DNA of 47,860 bases from Mesorhizobium sp. (lineage in GTDB: Bacteria > Pseudomonadota > Alphaproteobacteria > Rhizobiales > Rhizobiaceae): positions 1 to 47,860 of the forward strand of contig NZ_JAFKIC010000131.1 of assembly GCF_017306585.1 (NCBI RefSeq), written 5' to 3'. Of the stretch, positions 26,142 to 35,393 are shown piece after piece (the first letter of the stretch is position 1; each line of letters starts with the position of its first letter). Made by a program: the position numbers and the translations under genes. Below the pieces are notes generated by a model. The model was not told the origin of the DNA. It did not search any database and saw nothing but the letters and a program-made list of their open reading frames with translations.

Positions 26142-26549
26142 CTACCGCCCGGCCGTGATCGCAGCCGGCTGACCGGGCTCGCTCTCTTCGATTTTCTCGG
26201 AGAAGAGGCCGCGCCGGAGGAAGAGCGCACGCGCCGCCCTGGCCGTCGGTCCGATCTTGCCCGGCCAGTCGCTGTCGATGAACTCGGCCTTGGTGAAATC
26301 GGGATTTGTCTCGGAGGCGGCCTCGAGGAACTCGGCGATCTCCAGAACGATGTCTCGCTCCTCCTTCGAAAGCGCCGACGAGCCGGCCTCGATCGACGGC
26401 CGGTGCACGAAGTCCTCGAACAGGTTGAAGTAGCCCTTAATGCCGACAATATCGACGCCGGCATCGCAATCGGCCAGGATTTCCAGGATCTCGAAGAGCC
26501 TGTTGCGGATACGCTGTTCGATCAGTCTTTCCGACGGTTCGTCGATCAT
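26142..26549 (-). CDS. conserved-looking hypothetical protein, 135 aa
   Basis: I do not recognise this protein. It is acidic, without signal peptide or membrane segment, and mostly predicted helical: an N-terminal half with many Ile/Leu/Glu (ERLIEQRIRNRLFEILEIL) and a middle block FNLFEDFVHRP, then WPGKIGPTARAARALFLRRG. Codon use is the same as the neighbours, arguing against recent transfer. It lies between ybaB and the cell-wall hydrolase gene, in the same direction, splitting the usual dnaX-ybaB-recR cluster. The ATG at 26549 has a poor ribosome site. Confidence 0.75.
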   Translation of the reverse strand: MIDEPSERLIEQRIRNRLFEILEILADCDAGVDIVGIKGYFNLFEDFVHRPSIEAGSSALSKEERDIVLEIAEFLEAASETNPDFTKAEFIDSDWPGKIGPTARAARALFLRRGLFSEKIEESEPGQPAAITAGR

Positions 26550-26605
26550 GGGCGCGTTGCCACTGCCTTCAACCTGTCCTCAAGCACGGTTCCGTGCGAG
26601 GGACG

Positions 26606-26929
26606 TCAGAAAGGCAGCTTCATTCCCGGCGGGATCGGCAGGCCCGCGGTCAGCGCCTTGGTCTTTTCCTGCATGATCTGCTCGACCTTGGCCTTGGCGT
26701 CATTGTGGGCTGCAAGCAGCAGGTCCTCGAGAATCTCGACATCGTCCTCCTTGAACAGCGACGGGTCGATCTTGAGCGACTTCATGTCGAACTTGCCGCT
26801 CAGCGTCACGCTGACAAGGCCGCCTCCGGCCTGCCCCACGGCCTCGACCGTGGCGATCTCGTCCTGCATGGCCTGGAACTTGGCCTGCATTTCCTTCGCC
26901 TTGCCCATCAGGCCGAGAAGATCTTTCAT
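26606..26929 (-). CDS. ybaB: YbaB/EbfC nucleoid-associated protein
   Basis: 107-aa homodimeric DNA-binding protein of the YbaB/EbfC family. The N-terminal coiled helix ([19 protein letters not shown]) and the glycine-rich [21 protein letters not shown] strand block are characteristic. Start has AGGA eight bases upstream. It follows dnaX by 32 bases, the near-universal arrangement, and is probably cotranscribed with it. Confidence 0.95.
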   Translation of the reverse strand: MKDLLGLMGKAKEMQAKFQAMQDEIATVEAVGQAGGGLVSVTLSGKFDMKSLKIDPSLFKEDDVEILEDLLLAAHNDAKAKVEQIMQEKTKALTAGLPIPPGMKLPF

Positions 26930-26961
26930 GGTCGGATCCTTTGCGGATTGGTGCTGTAATG

Positions 26962-28785
26962 TCAGGGTTCGTCGTCATCGGCCGGCGGCTCGACCGGCAC
27001 TTCGGCTTCGGCCTCGGCCGCATCCGCCTCCGGCGCGTCGGGAATACGCACGTCGATGATCTTGGCGCCGGGAAAACGCGCCAGGATGGAGGCAACGGTC
27101 GGATCGCTCTTGGCATCGAGGAAGGCGTTCTCGCGCTTGGTCGATTCCATCTCGGACAGCGTCTGGCCGCCCTCTTCCTTCGACAACGAGACCAGCCAGC
27201 TGCGGCCGGTCCAGGCGCGCAGCTTGGTGGTCAGCTCGTTGAGCAGCATCTTGGGCGCGTCATTGGTCAGGCTGACATCGATGCGGCCAGGCTCGATACG
27301 CACGGGACGGATGCAGCGCTTGATCAGCACCTTGAGGGCGATGTCGCGCTGCGCGTCGGCAAGGGCAACGATGTCGGCCAGCGACTTCAAGGTAACCTGC
27401 GGCACTTCAGGCACGGGCGCAGGCGGCGCGACGAAGGCGGCCGGGGCAGGCGCGGCCTCGACCAGCCGCATGGTCTGCGCGCCGCCCGATCCGGCCGGCA
27501 TGCGCGTCTGCGCCACCGCGCTGGCGCCGGCGCCATTGCCAGGCCCGGCTGACGTCCCGTTGGGACGCGGTGAGCCGGCCTGAGCCGGCGCAGCGCCCTC
27601 GAGCGACCGCAAGGCCTCGTCCAGCGTCGGCAGGTCGGCGGCGTGCGCCAGCCGGATCAGCACCATTTCGGCTGCACTGACCGGGCGATTGGAGGACTGC
27701 ACCTCGGGAATGCCCTTGAGCAGCATCTGCCAGGTCCGCGACAGCACGCGAACCGACAGCGCACCGGCGAAATCGGCGCCGCGCTGGCGCTCGTCCTGCG
27801 ACAGCGAGGCATCGTCCATGGCGGTCGGCACGAAACGCAGCCGGGTGACGAGATGGTTGAACTCGGCAAGATCGGTGAGCACGGCGGCCGGATCGGCGCC
27901 GGTGTCGTATTGCGCGCGGAATTCGGCAAGGGCTGCCGCCACATCGCCCTTCATCACATATTCGAACAGATCGACGATGCGCGCGCGATCGGCGAGGCCC
28001 AGCATCGCCCGCACCGCTTCGGCGCTGACTGAGCCGGCACCATGGGCGATCGCCTGGTCGAGGATGGAGAGCGAATCACGCGCCGAGCCTTCGGCGGCGC
28101 GCGCAATCATCGCCAGCGCATCATCATCGACCGAAATGCCTTCCTTGCCGGCGATCGCCGAGAGATGCGCGACCAGCGCGCCGGCATCGATGCGCCTCAG
28201 GTCAAAACGCTGGCAGCGCGACAGGACGGTGATCGGGACCTTGCGAATCTCGGTGGTGGCGAAGATGAACTTGACGTGCGGCGGCGGCTCTTCCAGCGTC
28301 TTCAGCAGGCCGTTGAAGGCCTGCGTCGACAGCATGTGCACTTCGTCGATGATGTAGACCTTGTAGCGGGCCGAGACCGGGGCGTAGCGGACACGTTCGA
28401 TGATGTCCCTGATATCGTCGATGCCGGTGTGCGAGGCGGCGTCCATCTCGATCACGTCGACATGGCGGCCTTCCATGATCGCTTGGCAGTGTTCGCCCGG
28501 CACGGAGAGATCGACCGAAGGCTGATCGACCGTTGATGTCTTGTAATTCAGCGCCCGCGCCAGAATGCGGGCCGTGGTGGTCTTGCCGACACCGCGCACG
28601 CCGGTCAGCATCCACGCCTGGGCAATGCGGCCGGTGGCAAAGGCGTTGGTGAGGGTGCGCACCATCGGCTCCTGGCCGACCAGCTCGGAAAAATTCGAAG
28701 GACGGTATTTGCGCGCCAGAACGCGGTAGGCGCCGGCCTTTTGCCTCTCCAGGTTTTCTGGGCCCGAATTCCCGGCTTCGCTCAT
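26962..28785 (-). CDS. dnaX: DNA polymerase III subunits gamma and tau
   Basis: 607-aa clamp-loader ATPase. Walker A is at residues 62-70 (GVRGVGKTT), the DEVHMLS Walker B, the sensor-1 FATTE and the SRC arginine-finger motif ([11 protein letters not shown]) follow in order. C-terminal tau regions bind polymerase and helicase. The zinc module normally carrying four Cys keeps only one Cys here (GEHCQAIM). An in-frame ATG at 28827 would add 14 residues; I prefer 28785 because its peptide MSEAGNS resembles other rhizobial DnaX starts, but ribosome sites do not decide. I see no A-rich slippery heptamer for a gamma frameshift. Confidence 0.94.
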   Translation of the reverse strand: MSEAGNSGPENLERQKAGAYRVLARKYRPSNFSELVGQEPMVRTLTNAFATGRIAQAWMLTGVRGVGKTTTARILARALNYKTSTVDQPSVDLSVPGEHCQAIMEGRHVDVIEMDAASHTGIDDIRDIIERVRYAPVSARYKVYIIDEVHMLSTQAFNGLLKTLEEPPPHVKFIFATTEIRKVPITVLSRCQRFDLRRIDAGALVAHLSAIAGKEGISVDDDALAMIARAAEGSARDSLSILDQAIAHGAGSVSAEAVRAMLGLADRARIVDLFEYVMKGDVAAALAEFRAQYDTGADPAAVLTDLAEFNHLVTRLRFVPTAMDDASLSQDERQRGADFAGALSVRVLSRTWQMLLKGIPEVQSSNRPVSAAEMVLIRLAHAADLPTLDEALRSLEGAAPAQAGSPRPNGTSAGPGNGAGASAVAQTRMPAGSGGAQTMRLVEAAPAPAAFVAPPAPVPEVPQVTLKSLADIVALADAQRDIALKVLIKRCIRPVRIEPGRIDVSLTNDAPKMLLNELTTKLRAWTGRSWLVSLSKEEGGQTLSEMESTKRENAFLDAKSDPTVASILARFPGAKIIDVRIPDAPEADAAEAEAEVPVEPPADDDEP

Positions 28786-28886
28786 TCGCCCGTAAAGCTC
28801 CAAAAGGCCGCGCCCGAAGGCGCTCATTCCTGCGCATAGTTTCGCCCGCGCAGCAATGCGTCGTCAATGTCGCGGGGTGGCAATGA

Positions 28887-28990
28887 GGTGGGAGGCTGGA
28901 ACAATGACCCGTTCCGGGCTCGTTAGGGCTGCTTCCTTCCGGACCTGACCCGGTTGGCGAGTGGATCGTCCACCACCAACCTCCCGGCCC
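28887..28990 (-). ncRNA. ffs: signal recognition particle RNA (4.5S)
   Basis: On the minus strand the sequence contains the universal SRP RNA core GTCAGGTCCGGAAGGAAGCA (inside 28929-28950), which folds into the Ffh-binding domain with its GGAA tetraloop. The ends pair: GGGAGGTTGG near 28985 with CCAGCCTCCC near 28891, one G-U wobble. Length of about 104 nt agrees with the short bacterial form. It sits about 100 bases upstream of dnaX in the same direction, a frequent place for this gene; exact ends are estimated. Confidence 0.92.
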
Positions 28991-29138
28991 CCATATCGGC
29001 AATTCGGCCGTGAAATGCAAGTGCACACGAGATTTGCCGCACCAAACCGTGAGCGGAACAATGATTCGCTTGCAGCCCCCGTGCCTCCGCTCTAGCGTTC
29101 ATGAGTTTGAGGAAACCAAGAAAAGCAAGGAAACGCCG

Positions 29139-29558
29139 ATGCTGCCGGGCCTGAAGGCCGGATTCATGCTGGATGCCCGTCTGGAGGCGGACAGCGAGCA
29201 ATTGATGTGGCTTGGGCTGTGCGAATTGCGGGTGATGAACGACCGCCGCTGGCCGTGGCTGCTTCTGGTGCCGCAACGGCCGGGTGCCGAGGAAATTCAC
29301 GACATGACGCCGCTCGACCAGGCGATGCTGACCTTCGAGACCAATATGGTGGCGCAGGCGCTGAAAAAGGTGACCGGCTGCACCAAGATCAACACTGGAG
29401 CGCTGGGCAACATCGTCCGCCAGCTCCACATCCATGTCATTGCCCGCTCGGAGCATGATCCAGGCTGGCCCGGCCCGGTGTGGGGCCATGGCCTGCGCGA
29501 ACCCTATCAGCGGTCCGACCTCTACCGGTTTGCCGAAACGATCCGGGCGGCGCTATAA
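29139..29558 (+). CDS. HIT family protein
   Basis: 139-aa histidine-triad family protein, probably a nucleotide hydrolase or transferase acting on dinucleoside polyphosphates or AMP-linked substrates. The triad region is QLHIHVIAR: the first His of the HxHxH pattern is Gln, as in a recognised proteobacterial subgroup, while the catalytic central His and its partner remain. The ATG at 29139 is preceded by AAGGA and starts the conserved domain; an upstream in-frame start would run through the SRP RNA promoter region. nudC follows by 52 bases. Confidence 0.82.
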   Translation: MLPGLKAGFMLDARLEADSEQLMWLGLCELRVMNDRRWPWLLLVPQRPGAEEIHDMTPLDQAMLTFETNMVAQALKKVTGCTKINTGALGNIVRQLHIHVIARSEHDPGWPGPVWGHGLREPYQRSDLYRFAETIRAAL

Positions 29559-29610
29559 GCCTTCGCCGTGTCCATTCCGAACGTGTCCATCCCAGAGCAC
29601 CAGAAACCAT

Positions 29611-30552
29611 ATGAGCTTTCGCCTGTTTGACGCGCCGCTGCGCGAGCCGAGCCAGTTCGTCGGTTTTGCCGGCAACACGATCGACCGGCAATCCGAGAAC
29701 CGTGCCGACGATTCGGTCGACAAGGCGCTGGCCGATCCGAGGACGCGGCTGCTTCTCATGAATGGCGGCCGGCTCTACCTGAAATCAGGCGATGGTGGTT
29801 TCGACCCCTGGTACCGCGTCGCCGAGAGCGAACCTTTCAAACCATCCTTCGACCAGGGCGTGCTGCTCGGTTTTTCCGAACACGGACCGGTGGTCGCGGT
29901 TCTGGCCGGCATCGATGCAGAGCAATTGCCTGAAACGGTCAAGGCGATCGACTACCGTTCTGTGTACATGCAAGGGCTGATCGACGAAGCGGCTGCCGGC
30001 GCGATGGCGCAAGGGGCGGCGCTGATGGCCTGGCATGCAAGTCACCGCTTCTGCAGTAAATGCGGCACCCAGTCACAAATGCGCGCCGGCGGCTACAAGC
30101 GGCATTGCCCGAATTGCGGCACCGAGCATTTTCCGCGCACCGACCCGGTGGCGATCATGCTGACTGCAACCCGGGAGAAATGCCTGCTCGGGCGCGGCCG
30201 GCATTTCGCGCCGGGCATGTATTCGGCGCTGGCCGGCTTCATCGAACCCGGCGAGACGATCGAGGCGGCGGTGCGGCGCGAAACGCTGGAGGAAGCCGGC
30301 ATCCGTCTTGGCCGCGTCGTCTACCATGCGAGCCAGCCCTGGCCGTTCCCCTACTCGCTGATGATCGGCTGCTTCGGCGAGCCGCTCAACGAGGACATCC
30401 AGGCCGACCTCAACGAGCTGGAGGACTGCCGCTGGTTTTTCCGCGACGAGGTGCGCTCCATGTTGGAAAGAACGCACAAGGACAATCTGGTCACGCCCCC
30501 GAAAGGCGCCATCGCGCATCACCTCATCCGTGCCTGGGTCGACAGCCAATAG
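29611..30552 (+). CDS. nudC: NADH pyrophosphatase / NAD-RNA decapping hydrolase
   Basis: 313-aa NudC-type Nudix hydrolase that cleaves NAD(H) to NMN(H) and AMP and removes NAD caps from RNA. The zinc ribbon has Cys148, Cys151, Cys166 and Cys169. The Nudix box spans about 209-231 (GFIEPGETIEAA through REXXEEXG with the RETLEEAG end), and the family SQPWPFPYSLM motif that marks NADH specificity follows. It lies in a plus-strand run with the HIT and Dabb genes. Confidence 0.94.
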   Translation: MSFRLFDAPLREPSQFVGFAGNTIDRQSENRADDSVDKALADPRTRLLLMNGGRLYLKSGDGGFDPWYRVAESEPFKPSFDQGVLLGFSEHGPVVAVLAGIDAEQLPETVKAIDYRSVYMQGLIDEAAAGAMAQGAALMAWHASHRFCSKCGTQSQMRAGGYKRHCPNCGTEHFPRTDPVAIMLTATREKCLLGRGRHFAPGMYSALAGFIEPGETIEAAVRRETLEEAGIRLGRVVYHASQPWPFPYSLMIGCFGEPLNEDIQADLNELEDCRWFFRDEVRSMLERTHKDNLVTPPKGAIAHHLIRAWVDSQ

Positions 30553-30562
30553 GAGCCGAGAA

Positions 30563-30865
30563 ATGATCCGTCACACCGTCGTCTTCACGCTGAAGCATGC
30601 GCCGCACTCACTGGAGACCAAGCGGTTTTTACACGACGCCAAGAAGATCCTCACAGGGATCAAGGGCGTCACGCATTTCGAGCAGTTGCGGCAGATCAGC
30701 CCGAAGAACGACTACCAGTTCGGCTTTTCGATGGAGTTCGCCGACCAGGCCGCCTACACCAGGTACAACGACCATCCCGACCACGTCGCTTTCGTGCGCG
30801 ACCGCTGGGTGCCCGAAGTCGAGAAATTCATGGAGATCGACTACGTGCCGCTGGGTTTCGGCTGA
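30563..30865 (+). CDS. Dabb (stress-responsive A/B barrel) domain protein
   Basis: 100-aa protein consisting of one alpha/beta-barrel dimerising domain: MIRHTVVFTLK at the start, a central FSMEFADQAAYTRYNDHPDHVAF motif region and a short C-terminal strand. Such proteins dimerise and are sometimes polyketide cyclases or stress proteins; function here is not known. AGGAG lies eight bases before the ATG, 10 bases after the nudC stop, so the two are probably cotranscribed. Confidence 0.82.
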   Translation: MIRHTVVFTLKHAPHSLETKRFLHDAKKILTGIKGVTHFEQLRQISPKNDYQFGFSMEFADQAAYTRYNDHPDHVAFVRDRWVPEVEKFMEIDYVPLGFG

Positions 30866-30881
30866 AAGTTCAGGTGGATCC

Positions 30882-30898
30882 CATCCCAACTGGGGATG
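30882..30898. terminator. small hairpin between convergent genes
   Basis: CATCCC and GGGATG pair across a 5-base loop in the 36-base gap between the Dabb gene and convergent pheA. With no U-run, it is only a weak bidirectional terminator candidate. Confidence 0.3.
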
Positions 30899-30901
30899 AC
30901 G

Positions 30902-31765
30902 CTAATCCGCGACCTTCCACTGCTCGCGCGACTGGCTGGCCGGATAGACGCCAAGAATGCGCACTTCACGTGAGAAGAAGCGCAGTTCGTCGAGCGCCAG
31001 CTTGACCAGCGGGTCATCGGGATGGCCCTCGATGTCGGCGTAGAACAGCGTCGCGGTGAAAGCGCCCAATTGGTAGCTCTCCAGCTTGGTCATGTTGATG
31101 CCGTTGGTGGCGAAGCCGCCCATGGCCTTGTAGAGCGCGGCCGGCACGTTGCGGACGCGGAAGATGAAGGTGGTCATCATCTTGACGTCAGTTGACGGAC
31201 GCTCCGCCCACTGCTTGCTCTTGGTCAGGACAACGAAACGAGTGACGTTGGAATCGGTATCCTCGACGTTCTCCTCGATGATATCGAGCCCATAGAGCTT
31301 CGCGGCCAGCGCCGGCGACAGCGCCGCCATGCTGCGATCCTTGACCTCGGAGACCATCTTGGCGGCACCCGCCGTATCTCCGGCAACCACACCCTTCCAG
31401 CCATTCTTTCTGATATATTTGCGGCACTGGCCAAGCGCGTGGATGTGCGTGTGCACGGTCTTTATTTCGTCGCGCTTGACGCCGGGCAGCACCATAAGCT
31501 GAAAATGGATCGGCAGGAAATATTCGCCGACAATGTGCATCCGCGATTCCGGCAGCAGGTGGTGGATGTCGGCGACACGCCCGGCGATGGTGTTCTCGAT
31601 CGGGATCATGGCGAGGTCGGCCTTGCCGGTCTCGACGGCGTTGAACGCGTCCTCGAAGGTCGGGCACGGCAACGGCTCCATCGAGGGATAGACATTGCGG
31701 CAGGCCGTGTCGGAATTGGCGCCGGGCTCGCCTTGGAAGGATATTCTGTTGGTCTTTTCAGGCAT
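30902..31765 (-). CDS. pheA: prephenate dehydratase
   Basis: 287-aa monofunctional prephenate dehydratase, converting prephenate to phenylpyruvate in phenylalanine synthesis. The catalytic domain covers about residues 5-185, with FQGEPGANSD, IPIENTIAG and the DSNVTRFVVL motif whose Thr-Arg-Phe is essential. A C-terminal ACT domain (about 200-280, with the KLESY effector region) gives feedback control by phenylalanine. There is no chorismate mutase domain. It starts nine bases after kdsB, so the pair is an operon. Confidence 0.95.
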   Translation of the reverse strand: MPEKTNRISFQGEPGANSDTACRNVYPSMEPLPCPTFEDAFNAVETGKADLAMIPIENTIAGRVADIHHLLPESRMHIVGEYFLPIHFQLMVLPGVKRDEIKTVHTHIHALGQCRKYIRKNGWKGVVAGDTAGAAKMVSEVKDRSMAALSPALAAKLYGLDIIEENVEDTDSNVTRFVVLTKSKQWAERPSTDVKMMTTFIFRVRNVPAALYKAMGGFATNGINMTKLESYQLGAFTATLFYADIEGHPDDPLVKLALDELRFFSREVRILGVYPASQSREQWKVAD

Positions 31766-31774
31766 GCTGATATC

Positions 31775-32503
31775 TCAGTTTGAAAGGATTTCCCTGGCGC
31801 GTTCCAGGTCCTGCGGCGTGTCGACGCCAAGCGGCAGCGACTGGACGATCTCAGCGTCGATGCGCATGCCGGCTTCCAGTGCCCGCAACTGCTCCAGCCG
31901 CTCGCGGCGCTCCAGCGGCGACGGCTTCAGGGCCACGAAGCGTTCCAGCGCAGCACGACGATAGGCGTAGAGGCCCACATGATGGTAAAGCGCGCCCTCG
32001 CCCCAAGGCGCGGTGGCGCGGGTGAAATAGAGCGCGCGCAGCCTTGTGGCCGACAGCGGCGAGCCGACGATCTTGACGACGTTGGGGTTGGTCTTTTCCT
32101 CGTCGCGGACGATTTCCACGCCAAGCGTGGCGATATCCACCGCTCTGTCCTCGAACGGCCTCAGCGAAGCTGCGATTATCGCGGGGTCGATGGTCGGCAG
32201 GTCGCCCTGCACATTGACGATCGTGTCGACCTCGCCACGAGGATCAAGCGCCAGGAGCGCCTCGTGGATGCGATCGGAGCCCGATTCATGGTCGACGCGG
32301 GTCATGACGGCTTCGAAACCGTGCGCATGCACCGCTTGCGCCACGCTTTCAGTGTCCGTCGCCACCACCACCCGGCCGAGGCCGGCCTCGGCCGCGCGGC
32401 GGGCGACATGGACGATCATCGGCGCGCCGGATATGTCAGCCAGGGGCTTGCCCGGGAGGCGCGTGGAGGCCATGCGGGCCGGGATCAGGATCAAGGTGGA
32501 CAT
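31775..32503 (-). CDS. kdsB: 3-deoxy-manno-octulosonate cytidylyltransferase
   Basis: 242-aa CMP-Kdo synthetase that activates Kdo for lipopolysaccharide core. The nucleotide-binding N-terminus [15 protein letters not shown], the NVQGDLP motif and the HVGLYAYRR block are typical. The ATG at 32503 starts the conserved fold; the longer frame to 32593 adds an unrelated leader. Upstream, 191 bases separate it from the divergent cytochrome gene; the region holds their promoters but no motif I can name. Confidence 0.95.
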   Translation of the reverse strand: MSTLILIPARMASTRLPGKPLADISGAPMIVHVARRAAEAGLGRVVVATDTESVAQAVHAHGFEAVMTRVDHESGSDRIHEALLALDPRGEVDTIVNVQGDLPTIDPAIIAASLRPFEDRAVDIATLGVEIVRDEEKTNPNVVKIVGSPLSATRLRALYFTRATAPWGEGALYHHVGLYAYRRAALERFVALKPSPLERRERLEQLRALEAGMRIDAEIVQSLPLGVDTPQDLERAREILSN

Positions 32504-32694
32504 CGGTCTGGCAAGGCGTTGCGAAAGAGGAGGGGAAAAGTGGCAAAAGGTCTCACTGGAAGCGTCCTTATAGGTGTTGCAACGCCCGAGCAAAAGACCT
32601 AGTTTCCGCCCGATTTGACCGGCTCTGGAGGCCGGGCTGGATACCGACGGACGGATGGACGGATCAGTCCGCCGGAAAAGGGAGCAAGGGGCGA

Positions 32695-33348
32695 ATGGAT
32701 TCCAACGAAGTCAACAAACTGCTCGCCGGATTGCTCGGAACCGTTTTCGTCGTTTTCTCGGTCGGGCTCGTGTCCGACGCGCTGTTTGCATCGCCCGCCC
32801 CGGAAAAGCCCGGCTTCGAGATCGTGGCCGCGGAGCCCGCCGAAGGCGGCGCCGCAGCCCCTGCCGCCGAATCCAAGCCGATCGCCGATCTCCTGCAGAC
32901 AGCCAATGTCGAGGCGGGTGCGGCCGTGTTCAAGAAGTGCCAGGCCTGCCATTCCGGCGAAAAGGGCGGCCCCAACAAGGTCGGCCCGGATCTTTGGGAT
33001 CTCGTCGACCGTCCCGTCGCCGAGCATGAGGGCTTCGCCTATTCGGCCGGCATGAAGGAATTCTCCAAGGGCGGCACCGAGAAGTGGACTTATGACAACA
33101 TCAACCACTTCATCACCTCGCCGAAGAAATTCGTGAAGGGCACCGCCATGGGCTTCGCCGGCCTGCCCAAGGACGAGGACCGCGCCAACGTCATCGCCTA
33201 TCTGCGCACGCTGTCGGACAATCCGAAGCCGCTGCCGGCGCCAGGTGCCGCCGCCGACGCCTCGGCCCCCGCCAAGCCCGCCGATGGCGCCGCACCGGCC
33301 AAGCCCGCGGCTCCTGCGGCACCGGCTCCGGCCGCGCCGGCCAAATAG
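32695..33348 (+). CDS. cycM: membrane-anchored cytochrome c (CycM-like)
   Basis: 217-aa c-type cytochrome with an uncleaved N-terminal membrane helix (about residues 8-30), the haem site CQACH (82-86), and the axial Met152 in GTAMGFAG. It resembles CycM and cytochrome c552/c2 proteins that carry electrons to terminal oxidases at the membrane. The last 40 residues are an Ala/Pro/Lys tail of low complexity. GGAGCAAGGGG precedes the ATG. A strong terminator follows 24 bases after the stop. Confidence 0.9.
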   Translation: MDSNEVNKLLAGLLGTVFVVFSVGLVSDALFASPAPEKPGFEIVAAEPAEGGAAAPAAESKPIADLLQTANVEAGAAVFKKCQACHSGEKGGPNKVGPDLWDLVDRPVAEHEGFAYSAGMKEFSKGGTEKWTYDNINHFITSPKKFVKGTAMGFAGLPKDEDRANVIAYLRTLSDNPKPLPAPGAAADASAPAKPADGAAPAKPAAPAAPAPAAPAK

Positions 33349-33372
33349 ACTGGCATCGTCGCCACGACCTTG

Positions 33373-33400
33373 AAAAAGCCGGGTTCAGCCCGGCTTTTTT
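33373..33400 (+). terminator. intrinsic terminator of the cytochrome gene
   Basis: AAAAAGCCGGG and CCCGGCTTTTT form an 11-bp stem with a 5-base loop and end in six U. It begins 24 bases after the cytochrome stop codon. The A-run on the other flank could also permit function on the minus strand. Confidence 0.93.
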
Positions 33401-33515
33401 GTTGGGAAAATACCGGGTGCGGCGACAAAGCCGGCGCATTGCGGTTTTCACGAGCGCCAAATCATCTAGGATCGCGTTCCGGATGATGTGGAGCGCATCG
33501 CGAAGAGGAGAGTGC

Positions 33516-35393
33516 ATGACGGTTGGCCGAACGCTTCTCAAGTCACTGCTGGCGGCGGCCCTGCTGGCGGCGGGGCTGCAGGCGGCCCGGGCCGATGAAT
33601 GGCGCACCACCTCCTCGCTAATCGGCGAATCCAAATACGGCGACAATTTCCAGCACTACGACTACGTCAACCCGAACGCGCCCAAGGGCGGTACATTCAA
33701 TTCGGTGCTGCTTGGCACCTATGACAGCTTCAACCCCTATGTCGTGCAGGGATCGCCGGCGGCGGGCCTTGTCGGTTTTGGCGGCGGGCTGCTCTACGAC
33801 ACGCTGATGGAGCAGGCGACCGACGAGGGCAGCGTCAGCCATCCGCTGGTTGCCGACGCCTACAAGTACCCCGCCGACTATTCCTCGGCCACCTACCGGC
33901 TCGACCCGCGCGCCAAATGGCATGACGGTCAGCCCATCACCGTCGACGACGTGATCTGGTCGTTTCAGGTGCTGAAGGCAAACAGCCCGCAATACAGCCG
34001 CTATTTCGAAAACGTCACCGACGCGGTCGCCGTCTCCGACCGGGAGGTCGAATTCCGTTTCAACCAGAAGGGCAACCGCGAACTGCCGAAGATCATGGGG
34101 GATCTCGTCGTGCTGCCCAAACATTGGTGGGAAGGCACCGACGCCAACGGCAAGAAGCGCGACGTGACCAAGCCGACGCTGGAAATCCCGCTGGGATCGG
34201 CGGCTTACAAGATCGCCTCCTTCAAGCCGGGCTCGGAGATCGTCTGGCAGCGCGTGCCGGACTACTGGGCGGCGAAGCTGCCGGTGAAGGTGGGCCGCGA
34301 GAATTTCGATACGCAGCGCTTCACCTATATCCTCGACAATAACGCCGCCTGGCTCGCCTTCACCAAGGGCGGCCTGGAAGACCTCAACCGCGAGTACAGC
34401 TCGCGAAAATGGGCGACGGGCTATGATTTCCCGGCGATCAAGGCCGGCGACGTCATCAAGAAAAGTTTCGACAGCCACTCGCCGCAGCCGATGCAGGCCT
34501 TCGTGCTGAACCAGAGGCGGCCGCTGTTCCAGGATCGCCTCGTGCGCGAAGCGCTGACCTATCCGTTCGATTTCGAAACGATGAACCGCACGCTGTTCTT
34601 CGGCTACAACACCCGCACGACGAGCTATTTCCAGGGAACGGAACTCGCTTCCAGCGGGCTGCCGCAAGGCAAGGAACTGGAGATCCTGAACCAGTATCGC
34701 GACAAGCTGCCGCCGGAACTGTTCACCCAGGAATTCAAGCTGCCGGTCTATGATTCGCCAATGGCCGAGCGCAAGAACCTGAAGGCGGCGATCGACCTTT
34801 TCGCCAAAGCGGGCTGGGTGATCAAGGGCGGCAAGATGGTCAATGCCAAGACCGGCGAGCCGTTCAAGTTCGAAATCCTGGGCTGGTACGATACCGACGA
34901 GGTGATCTCGAGCCCCTATATCGCCAATCTGCGCAAGATCGGCATCGATGCCACGCTGCGCATCGTCGACCAAAGCCAATACATCAACCGCATCACCAAT
35001 TTCGATTTCGACGTAACCACCTCGATCTTCCAGCAATCGGATTCGGCTGGGAACGAGCAACGCGACTTCTGGACTTCGCAGGCTGCAGGCAAACCCGGCT
35101 CCCGCAACCTGATGGGCATCAAGGACCCGACCGTCGACGCGCTGGTCGACCGTGTCATCTTCGCCACCGATCGCGAGGATCTCGTCGCCGCCACCCATGC
35201 GCTCGACCGGGTGTTACTGTGGAACTTCTACGTCGTGCCGCAATATTATCGCTCGGCGATCTGGATCGCCTATTGGGACAAATTCGGCATTCCGGACAAG
35301 CAGCCCGCCTATGGCGGCTATGACCCCGATTCCTGGTGGATCGACCTCGACAAGGAAAAGGCGCTCGCCGCCAAATACAAGGGTGGCAATTGA
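33516..35393 (+). CDS. yejA1: extracellular solute-binding protein family 5, YejA-like (first)
   Basis: 625-aa periplasmic peptide-binding protein of the YejA group (COG4166). A Sec signal peptide ends near ARA (about residue 26). Conserved blocks HYDYVNPNAPKGGTFN and RLDPRAKWHDGQPIT are shared with YejA. Start at 33516 has GAGGAGAG upstream. It leads the yej operon and overlaps the second copy by one base. YejABEF of E. coli imports microcin C, and the Sinorhizobium meliloti system has been connected with plant NCR peptides; the ligand here is not known. Confidence 0.88.
   Translation: MTVGRTLLKSLLAAALLAAGLQAARADEWRTTSSLIGESKYGDNFQHYDYVNPNAPKGGTFNSVLLGTYDSFNPYVVQGSPAAGLVGFGGGLLYDTLMEQATDEGSVSHPLVADAYKYPADYSSATYRLDPRAKWHDGQPITVDDVIWSFQVLKANSPQYSRYFENVTDAVAVSDREVEFRFNQKGNRELPKIMGDLVVLPKHWWEGTDANGKKRDVTKPTLEIPLGSAAYKIASFKPGSEIVWQRVPDYWAAKLPVKVGRENFDTQRFTYILDNNAAWLAFTKGGLEDLNREYSSRKWATGYDFPAIKAGDVIKKSFDSHSPQPMQAFVLNQRRPLFQDRLVREALTYPFDFETMNRTLFFGYNTRTTSYFQGTELASSGLPQGKELEILNQYRDKLPPELFTQEFKLPVYDSPMAERKNLKAAIDLFAKAGWVIKGGKMVNAKTGEPFKFEILGWYDTDEVISSPYIANLRKIGIDATLRIVDQSQYINRITNFDFDVTTSIFQQSDSAGNEQRDFWTSQAAGKPGSRNLMGIKDPTVDALVDRVIFATDREDLVAATHALDRVLLWNFYVVPQYYRSAIWIAYWDKFGIPDKQPAYGGYDPDSWWIDLDKEKALAAKYKGGN

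Noticed and set aside
26962-28785. Programmed frameshift for a short gamma subunit in dnaX
   Set aside because: No A-rich slippery heptamer or following stem was seen.
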